DNA from: Deltaproteobacteria bacterium
Lineage (GTDB): Bacteria; Myxococcota; Myxococcia; Myxococcales; SZAS-1
Direction: 5' to 3'
DNA length: 33,057 nt
Assembly (NCBI GenBank): GCA_018266075.1
Contig: JAFEBB010000081.1
Coordinates: 1 to 33,057 of the forward strand
In this document: positions 26,286-30,529 of the stretch, one piece after another
Position numbering within the stretch: position 1 is the first letter of the stretch
Layout: each line of letters starts with the position of its first letter
Notes under the pieces: generated by a model
What the model saw: the letters and a program-made list of their open reading frames with translations, nothing else
Database searches by the model: none
Told to the model about the DNA's origin: nothing
Made by a program: the position numbers and the translations under genes

Positions 26286-26363
26286 TGGTGTCCCGGGCAG
26301 GAGTTGAACCTGCGGCCTCTGGCTCCGCACGCCAGCGCTCCAAGTCCTCTGAGCTACCGGGAC
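26286..26363 (-). tRNA. tRNA-Arg(GCG)
   Basis: 78 nt, standard cloverleaf. Acceptor GTCCCGG/CCGGGAC, anticodon stem CTGGC/GCCAG with loop GTGCGGA. G34 is unusual: bacteria normally decode CGU/CGC with inosine-modified tRNA-Arg(ACG). CCA encoded. Confidence 0.9.
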
Positions 26364-26368
26364 AAGAT

Positions 26369-26443
26369 TGGTGGATCCGGCGGGACTTCAACCCGCAGCC
26401 TCTCGCGTGCGAAACGAGCGCTCTCGCATTGAGCTACGAACCC
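26369..26443 (-). tRNA. tRNA-Ala(CGC), altered D/T loops
   Basis: 75 nt. Acceptor GGGTTCG/CGGATCC (two wobbles), D-stem GCTC/GAGC, anticodon stem CTCGT/GCGAG with loop TTCGCAC. T-loop is TTGAAGT (G56 instead of C) and D-loop AATGCGA has GC where GG is usual. Discriminator A, CCA encoded. Confidence 0.82.
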
Positions 26444-26448
26444 AAGAC

Positions 26449-26522
26449 TGGTGCGCAAGGAAGGAATCGAACCTTCGTCTCCGGCGTGTCGGACCAGCGC
26501 TCTGCCGTTGAGCTACTCGCGC
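26449..26522 (-). tRNA. tRNA-Val(GAC) with C33
   Basis: 74 nt. Acceptor GCGCGAG/CTTGCGC, D-stem GCTC/GAGC, anticodon stem CTGGT/GCCGG with loop CCGACAC: C instead of U at 33. Discriminator A, CCA encoded. Confidence 0.85.
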
Positions 26523-26535
26523 ATATTTCAATAAT

Positions 26536-26611
26536 TGGTGCCGCCCCTCCGAATCGAACGGAGATGTCCTGGGCTTCAGCCAGGTGCCTTGACCAACTCG
26601 GCCAGAGCGGC
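26536..26611 (-). tRNA. tRNA-Phe(GAA)
   Basis: 76 nt. Acceptor GCCGCTC/GGGCGGC, anticodon stem CCTGG/CCAGG with loop CTGAAGC, T-loop TTCGATT, discriminator A, CCA encoded. Variable loop is 4 nt; otherwise standard. Confidence 0.92.
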
Positions 26612-26625
26612 GTTCAGACGAAAAT

Positions 26626-26699
26626 TGGCGGGCCGTACGGGAATCGAACCCGTTTCACTGCATGGACAGTGCAGCTGCGCTCCAAGCGCATCACGACCC
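26626..26699 (-). tRNA. tRNA-Asp(GTC)
   Basis: 74 nt. Acceptor GGGTCGT/ACGGCCC, D-stem TGCG/CGCA, anticodon stem CTGCA/TGCAG with loop CTGTCCA, discriminator G as expected for Asp, CCA encoded. One nt separates it from tRNA-His. Confidence 0.9.
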
Positions 26700-26700
26700 A

Positions 26701-26777
26701 TGGGTTGGCACGCCGGGATCGAACCGGCACCTCCGCGTTCACAGCGCGGCGTGCAGCTCCACTACACAAGTGCCAAC
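26701..26777 (-). tRNA. tRNA-His(GTG)
   Basis: 77 nt. It carries the His signature extra G at position -1 opposite C73. Acceptor TTGGCAC/GTGCCAA, anticodon stem CCGCG/CGCGG with loop CTGTGAA, T-loop TTCGATC, CCA encoded. Confidence 0.92.
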
Positions 26778-26790
26778 ACACACTTCAGAG

Positions 26791-26861
26791 TCCGCCCGCA
26801 GGGATTTGAACCCCGATCACACGCCTATCGAGCGCGGGTCCTGCCGTTGGACGACGGGCAG
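26791..26861 (-). tRNA. tRNA-Ile(GAT) with C33
   Basis: 71 nt. Acceptor CTGCCCG/CGGGCGG, D-stem GTCC/GGAC, anticodon stem CGCGC/GCGTG with loop TCGATAG: C instead of U at 33. T-loop TTCAAAT, discriminator A, CCA not encoded. Confidence 0.82.
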
Positions 26862-26868
26862 ACAAGAA

Positions 26869-26948
26869 TGGTCTGGGCAGGAGGATTTGAACCTCCAACC
26901 TCACGCTCCCGATGCGTGTGCTCTAAGGCCAGGTTGAGCTATGCCCAG
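26869..26948 (-). tRNA. tRNA-Pro(CGG)
   Basis: 80 nt with a long 12-nt D-loop. Acceptor CTGGGCA/TGCCCAG, D-stem GCTC/GAGC, anticodon stem CACGC/GCGTG with loop ATCGGGA, T-loop TTCAAAT, discriminator A, CCA encoded. Confidence 0.92.
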
Positions 26949-26965
26949 ACAAACCGTTACACAGT

Positions 26966-27046
26966 TGGTCGGGATGGCTGGATTCGAACCAGCGGCCTCA
27001 CGCACCCCAAGCGTGCGCTCTCGTGACCAGGCTGAGCTACATCCCG
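26966..27046 (-). tRNA. tRNA-Pro(GGG)
   Basis: 81 nt with a 13-nt D-loop. Acceptor CGGGATG/CATCCCG, anticodon stem CACGC/GCGTG with loop TTGGGGT, T-loop TTCGAAT, discriminator A, CCA encoded. Standard features. Confidence 0.93.
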
Positions 27047-27058
27047 TTAATTCATATT

Positions 27059-27130
27059 TCTGGACGGCAGGACTCGAACCTGCGTGGTCTCGACCCCAAA
27101 CCGAGTGCTCAGCCGCTGAGCGACGTCCAG
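27059..27130 (-). tRNA. tRNA-Pro(TGG)
   Basis: 72 nt. Acceptor CTGGACG/CGTCCAG, D-stem GCTC/GAGC, anticodon stem CTCGG/TCGAG with loop TTTGGGG, T-loop TTCGAGT, discriminator A. CCA not encoded. The only array member with T34. Confidence 0.9.
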
Positions 27131-27138
27131 GTACTTGA

Positions 27139-27211
27139 TAGCCCGTGCGGGAGTCGAACCCACCTTGCCGGATTGAGAAACCGGAGTCTTTTGCCGATAG
27201 ACCAACGGGCC
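27139..27211 (-). tRNA. tRNA-Glu(CTC)
   Basis: 73 nt. Acceptor GGCCCGT/ACGGGCT with a G-T first pair, D-stem GTCT/AGAC, anticodon stem CCGGT/TCCGG with a T-T mismatch at 31/39 and loop TTCTCAA. T-loop TTCGACT. CCA not encoded. Confidence 0.82.
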
Positions 27212-27223
27212 GCGATCTTCTGA

Positions 27224-27294
27224 AGGCTCACTTCGGAGTTGAACCGAACACGGGCGGTTTTGCAGACCGCCGCCGTCACCCGACGGCGTGAGCC
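27224..27294 (-). tRNA. tRNA-Cys(GCA), hairpin-like D-arm
   Basis: 71 nt. Acceptor GGCTCAC/GTGAGCC, anticodon stem GCGGT/ACCGC with loop CTGCAAA, discriminator T as expected for Cys. The D-arm is a compact 6-bp hairpin, GCCGTC-GGGT-GACGGC, with a 4-nt loop. T-loop TTCAACT. CCA not encoded. Confidence 0.83.
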
Positions 27295-27329
27295 ATTGAC
27301 GTTTCCACTTCGCCGGGCGACCGTGCCGC

Positions 27330-28703
27330 ATGCGCCCCGCGCTGCCCCGCCTCGACGCTTCCACCTGGGCTGCCCTGACCGGCGCGCTGCTTCGGCTCGC
27401 CGCATTTCCGTTCGCCGAGGATCTCCAGGGCGACGCGCCCGTCCGCTCGGACATCGCCCAGGCGTGGGCACATTCACCGGGGCTCTGGTGGAGCTACGCG
27501 CACGTGCTGCAGTTCGGGCCGCTGCCGGTTCACCTCGAGGGAATCCTCGTCCGGCTCGGGATTCCTGGCCTCGTCGGCGCGCGGCTCGTCCCGCTCGCGC
27601 TGGGGATTGGTGGGCTCTTTCTCACTGCGCGTGTTGCGCGTCGATTGGGCGGCCCCGAGGTTTCCGCACTTGCGACGTGGGCGCTCGCGCTGAGCCCGCT
27701 GCACATCCAGGCCTCGACGACCTGCACCTCCGAAGCCATCTTTCTCTTCTTCGTCCTCGTGGCCATCGAAGGGATAATTTGCAATCGCCTTGCATTGATG
27801 ATCTTGGGCGCATTCTGCGCCTCGACGACCCGCTACGACGCCTGGCTCTGGCTTCCGCTCGTATCCGCGCTTGTTGCCTGGCGAGGTCAATTCAAGATTC
27901 AGAGTTTGCTCGCCGCTTCGCTGCTGGCGTTGGGACCCGCGTCGATCCTGGCTGCGAACTTCGTGGACGGTGGACATCCCTTCGCTCCGCTCGACCACAT
28001 CTCGCGCGATCACGTTCAGCTCGCGACCGCGTTTGCGGCATCGTGGAATCCCGTGCTGTGGCGGCTGGGGAACGTCGCGTTCTGGCCGGCGGCGACGCTC
28101 GTTGCGCTGACGCCCGTCTTTGCTGTCCTGGCGATTCGCGCGCTGTCGAAGAGACCGTCGGCCGATGCGCTCATCGTGCTCGCCATCGCTCTGGTGCCGA
28201 CGGCGATCTATGCCGTTCGCGGATTGGCGACGGGCACCTTCCTGCCGCTGCTGCGCATGGCGCTCGTCCCTGCTGCGCTTCTCGCGTGTGTTGCGCCAGC
28301 CGTGACGCGTCGTGGTCTCACGTTGGCGATCTCGGCCGCGCTCGTGTTCGATGTCGGCGCTCTGGCCCTCGCAAATCTCGATACTCCCGTGCGAGCCCTC
28401 GCGGAGCGTGCCACGCCGCTCGAGCGCCTGCCGAGTGATCTTCGCGCGGGCGTCGCAGCGGTTCGCGAATCACCCGGCACCGTCGCGCTCGATATTGGCC
28501 CGCGCTGGGAAGACATCGTGATCGCCCATCACGCCGAGCGGGATCGGTTTGCGCTCTATTCGCCGTCGACGCCGCCGAGCCGGATCATCTCGATTCGCGG
28601 AGGCAAGCTCTACAGCGCGCTCAACAGTACGAGACGCGCTTTTGGTCGAGATTGCACACCATCTGGACAGGTGGACCGCGTGGCCTGGTGGGATTGTCAC
28701 TAG
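27330..28703 (+). CDS. Membrane glycosyltransferase-like protein (GT-C/PMT type)
   Basis: The 457-aa protein has about eight to ten hydrophobic segments between residues 10 and 350 and a soluble C-terminal part with a Cys near the end (DCH). An acidic loop FAEDLQGDAPVRSDIAQ after the first segment, and RYDAWLW further on, fit the external acidic motif of GT-C glycosyltransferases such as the PMT/ArnT-like family; this assignment is tentative. Donors there are usually lipid-linked sugars. It stands alone on the plus strand between two blocks of minus-strand tRNAs: the upstream tRNA-Cys starts 36 nt before its ATG, and the Asn tRNA's 3' end lies 5 nt past its stop. Third-position GC is visibly lower than in its neighbours, suggesting recent acquisition. 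Confidence 0.8.
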   Translation: MRPALPRLDASTWAALTGALLRLAAFPFAEDLQGDAPVRSDIAQAWAHSPGLWWSYAHVLQFGPLPVHLEGILVRLGIPGLVGARLVPLALGIGGLFLTARVARRLGGPEVSALATWALALSPLHIQASTTCTSEAIFLFFVLVAIEGIICNRLALMILGAFCASTTRYDAWLWLPLVSALVAWRGQFKIQSLLAASLLALGPASILAANFVDGGHPFAPLDHISRDHVQLATAFAASWNPVLWRLGNVAFWPAATLVALTPVFAVLAIRALSKRPSADALIVLAIALVPTAIYAVRGLATGTFLPLLRMALVPAALLACVAPAVTRRGLTLAISAALVFDVGALALANLDTPVRALAERATPLERLPSDLRAGVAAVRESPGTVALDIGPRWEDIVIAHHAERDRFALYSPSTPPSRIISIRGGKLYSALNSTRRAFGRDCTPSGQVDRVAWWDCH

Positions 28704-28708
28704 AAGAT

Positions 28709-28787
28709 TGGCTCCCCGGGCAGGGTTCGAACCTGCGACAGACGGTGGTTAACAGCCACCCGCTCTACCAGACTGAGCTACCGAGGA
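28709..28787 (-). tRNA. tRNA-Asn(GTT)
   Basis: 79 nt. Acceptor TCCTCGG/CCGGGGA, D-stem GCTC/GAGC, anticodon stem GGTGG/CCACC with loop CTGTTAA, variable loop 7 nt, T-loop TTCGAAC, discriminator G, CCA encoded. Confidence 0.93.
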
Positions 28788-28800
28788 ATGAAAAGCATGA

Positions 28801-28871
28801 AGCGGCCGGAGGGAGTCGAACCCTCTTGGACGGGATGGGGCCCCGCTGCCTTGCCGTTCGGCCAAGACCGC
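28801..28871 (-). tRNA. tRNA-Gly(CCC) with C33
   Basis: 71 nt. Acceptor GCGGTCT/CGGCCGC with a T-C mismatch at 7/66, anticodon stem GCGGG/CCCGT with loop GCCCCAT: C instead of U at 33. Discriminator T as expected for Gly. CCA not encoded. Confidence 0.82.
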
Positions 28872-28879
28872 ACTTCACA

Positions 28880-28952
28880 TGCGCCCGGAGGGATTTGAAC
28901 CCCCACCAACCGGGTAAGAGCCGGGTGTGCTCGCCGTTGACACCACGGGCGC
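28880..28952 (-). tRNA. tRNA-Lys(CTT)
   Basis: 73 nt. Acceptor GCGCCCG/CGGGCGC, D-stem GTGT/GCAC, anticodon stem CCCGG/CCGGT (one mismatch) with loop CTCTTAC, T-loop TTCAAAT, discriminator A. CCA not encoded. Confidence 0.88.
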
Positions 28953-28957
28953 ATGAA

Positions 28958-28991
28958 CCACCCCGCGCGAGCGTGCGCGCGCACGGGGTGG
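28958..28991. other. Hairpin in the Lys-Tyr spacer
   Basis: CCACCCCG (28958-28965) pairs with CGGGGTGG (28984-28991) around an alternating CG-rich loop. It occupies the longest spacer of the array (69 nt) and may be a processing or transcription pause element. Confidence 0.4.
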
Positions 28992-29021
28992 ACCTCTGCG
29001 ATTCACTTGTCAAAGACCACC

Positions 29022-29110
29022 TGGTGGGGACCCTGGGAATCGAACCCAGTCGACCGCGATCGCGGCACCGGCTTTACAGGCCGATCCAGTTCCATACTTT
29101 CAATGTCCCC
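29022..29110 (-). tRNA. tRNA-Tyr(GTA), long variable arm
   Basis: 89 nt, class II. Anticodon stem TCGGC/GCCGG with loop CTGTAAA, long variable arm with CCGC-GATC-GCGG stem, T-loop TTCGATT, discriminator A, CCA encoded. The acceptor ends with an A-G mismatch (7/66) and the D-arm is degenerate (best AGT-ATGGA-ACT). Confidence 0.83.
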
Positions 29111-29146
29111 ATCAGCTATTCGTTACTTCGGGCTACACACTTCAAG

Positions 29147-29219
29147 CGCGGCCGGCGGGAGTCGAACCCGCCTGGTCCGGAGTGGCGCTCCGGTGCCTCA
29201 CCAATTCGGCCACAGCCGC
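29147..29219 (-). tRNA. tRNA-Gly(GCC) with C33
   Basis: 73 nt. Acceptor GCGGCTG/CGGCCGC, anticodon stem CCGGA/TCCGG with loop GCGCCAC: C instead of U at 33. Discriminator G, whereas Gly tRNAs normally have U. CCA not encoded. Confidence 0.8.
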
Positions 29220-29235
29220 ACATGGACCTTCGGAA

Positions 29236-29310
29236 TGGAGCCCCCACCCGGACTCGAACCGGGGCCGCCGGTTTACGAAACCGGTGCTCCTCCACTCGAG
29301 CTCTGGGGGC
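29236..29310 (-). tRNA. tRNA-Thr(CGT)
   Basis: 75 nt, standard. Acceptor GCCCCCA/TGGGGGC, D-stem GCTC/GAGC, anticodon stem CCGGT/ACCGG with loop TTCGTAA, T-loop TTCGAGT, discriminator T, CCA encoded. Confidence 0.92.
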
Positions 29311-29316
29311 GAAGCA

Positions 29317-29386
29317 TGGCGGGCCGCCGAGGAATCGAACCCCGCTGGCCGGTTTTGGAGACCAGCCTCATCCCAGATGGCAGCCC
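29317..29386 (-). tRNA. tRNA-Trp(CCA), truncated D-arm
   Basis: 70 nt. Acceptor GGGCTGC/GCGGCCC, anticodon stem CTGGT/ACCGG with loop CTCCAAA, discriminator G as expected for Trp, CCA encoded. Only 14 nt lie between the acceptor and anticodon stems (normally about 19); the best D-arm is CATC-TGG-GATG. First tRNA of the array in transcription order. Confidence 0.82.
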
Positions 29387-29695
29387 AGAAATGCGAAGGC
29401 CGGGGACCTCTCGGTCACCCGGCCTCGGAGGAGCGAGCGCGTGGCTCGTTCAGAGGGCGGGTGGTCCGCACGGGCGCGGATCGCGATAGCCGCGATTCCA
29501 AAATCCCGTCGCCGCGTGCTTCGCGGGGTTTCTACCGAGATGGAGTCGAATGGCAGCCACGGGAGCGACCTCGTCGCGGGCCGGCGGAATGCCGCGCCCT
29601 CGCAGCCTTCGACGCAGGGCGCGCGCGAAGCCTGACACGCTGTGAGGGGCCTCGACGTCGCTCGGTCTGAACTCGTTGCTACCGAGGAGCTCGAA
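29387..29695. other. Intergenic region upstream of the tRNA array
   Basis: This 309-nt stretch should carry the array promoter on the minus strand, but I find no convincing -10/-35 pair. It contains the nested hairpin at 29398-29424, listed separately. Frames of about 60 codons here show no start signal or family match, so I call no gene. Confidence 0.4.
29398..29424. terminator. Nested hairpin 12 nt upstream of the array
   Basis: Outer stem GGCCGGG/CCCGGCC and inner stem GACC/GGTC with loop TCTC and one bulged A, 11 bp in total. It lies between the FabL-like SDR gene and tRNA-Trp, both on the minus strand. It may end SDR transcription or fold as a leader processing element in the array transcript. 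Confidence 0.5.
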
Positions 29696-30490
29696 TCAGC
29701 TGCTGCTGCGCCGCGCCACGTCCTGCGCGAAGTGCATCAGGTAGGAGATCGACAGGCCGCCATCCACGATCACCGTCTGGCCGTTGATGTAGCTCGCCTC
29801 GGGCATGAGCATCAGCTCCACCGCCGCGGCGATCTCGTCGGGCGAAGCGGCGTGGCCCGCGGGCAAGAACTCTTTGACGGCCTCAGCCATCTTGTCGAAC
29901 GCGGGGCCCATGTAGAACCGCGACGAGTCCGTGGCCACGAAGCCCGGGTTCACCCCGTTCACGCGAATCTTTCGATCGGCGAGATCGATTGCAAAGTACT
30001 TCACCAGCACCTCGAGCGCGCCCTTGCACGCGCCGAGCAAACCGTGAAACGGCATGGGCTGAATACTATCGGCGCCGCTGACCATCACGATGCTCCCGCC
30101 CTTGTCCATCAAGGGGATCATCGCCTGCACACCTAAAATGAAGGTCTTGATGGTGACGTTGACGGTCTTGTCGATTTGGTGCGCCTTGGTGTCGAGCAGG
30201 GGCACGAAGGCCGTCGACGCCGCGTTGGCCACGAACGCGTCCAGCCGCCCGAAGCGCGCCTTCACCGCATCGGCGGCCTTGGGCATCGCGTCTTCCTGGA
30301 GCTGGTCGGCGACAATCGTGAGGCACTTGCGGCCGAGCTTGGCGATCTCGTCCTCGAGGCTCTTGGCGGCGTCGGCGTCGCGGCGGTAGGTGGCGGCCAC
30401 GTCCCAGCCGCGCTTGGCCAGGCGCAGCGAGAGCGAGCGGCCGATGCCGCGGGTTCCGCCGGTGATGAGGGCGATGGGGGCGTCGTTCAT
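29696..30490 (-). CDS. SDR family oxidoreductase, FabL-like, catalytic Tyr replaced
   Basis: The 264-aa protein has the SDR cofactor motif TGGTRGIG (10-17), a NAA motif (89-91), the Ser138 in VMVSGAD and Lys156 in GACKGALE, followed by NPGFVATDSSRFY and the C-terminal INGQTVIVDGG. Its spacing matches FabL-type enoyl-ACP reductases, where the Tyr lies seven residues before the Lys (Y-x6-K); here that position is His149 (FHGLLGACK). Thus the active-site acid is atypical and the activity uncertain. Start: ATG at 30490, the first residue before the Rossmann strand; another ATG at 30499 is possible. Single gene downstream of the kinase gene on the same strand. Confidence 0.85.
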   Translation of the reverse strand: MNDAPIALITGGTRGIGRSLSLRLAKRGWDVAATYRRDADAAKSLEDEIAKLGRKCLTIVADQLQEDAMPKAADAVKARFGRLDAFVANAASTAFVPLLDTKAHQIDKTVNVTIKTFILGVQAMIPLMDKGGSIVMVSGADSIQPMPFHGLLGACKGALEVLVKYFAIDLADRKIRVNGVNPGFVATDSSRFYMGPAFDKMAEAVKEFLPAGHAASPDEIAAAVELMLMPEASYINGQTVIVDGGLSISYLMHFAQDVARRSSS

Positions 30491-30529
30491 GGCCGGCATG
30501 GATATCACGCCGACTGCGACGGTCACCCG

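Larger units (their letters stand above)
25791..29386 (-). other. tRNA array: 24 tRNA genes in two blocks
   Basis: Twenty-four tRNA genes, all on the minus strand, follow each other with spacers of 1-37 nt in the first block (25791-27294, 17 genes) and 6-69 nt in the second (28709-29386, 7 genes). The blocks are separated by a 1.4-kb gene on the plus strand. In transcription order the array reads Trp, Thr, Gly, Tyr, Lys, Gly, Asn, [gene], Cys, Glu, Pro, Pro, Pro, Ile, His, Asp, Phe, Val, Ala, Arg, Arg, Met, Met, Val, Leu. Fifteen of 24 encode CCA. No rRNA, integrase or phage gene is seen. Confidence 0.9.

Noticed and set aside
25972-27223. Plus-strand frames across the tRNA array with repeated GIEPA/GFEPAASR-type peptides
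   Set aside because: They are antisense translations of the tRNA T-arms (the repeated GFEPA comes from the complement of the conserved TTCGAATCC), not protein repeats.
25791-27294. Regularly spaced short repeats suggestive of a CRISPR array
   Set aside because: The repeating part is the tRNA T-arm; each unit folds as a different tRNA and there are no identical repeats.
29450-29638. 62-codon minus-strand frame and tRNA-like fragment upstream of the array
   Set aside because: No start signal or family; the GGAGTCGAA string resembles a T-arm but no acceptor or anticodon arm can be built around it.
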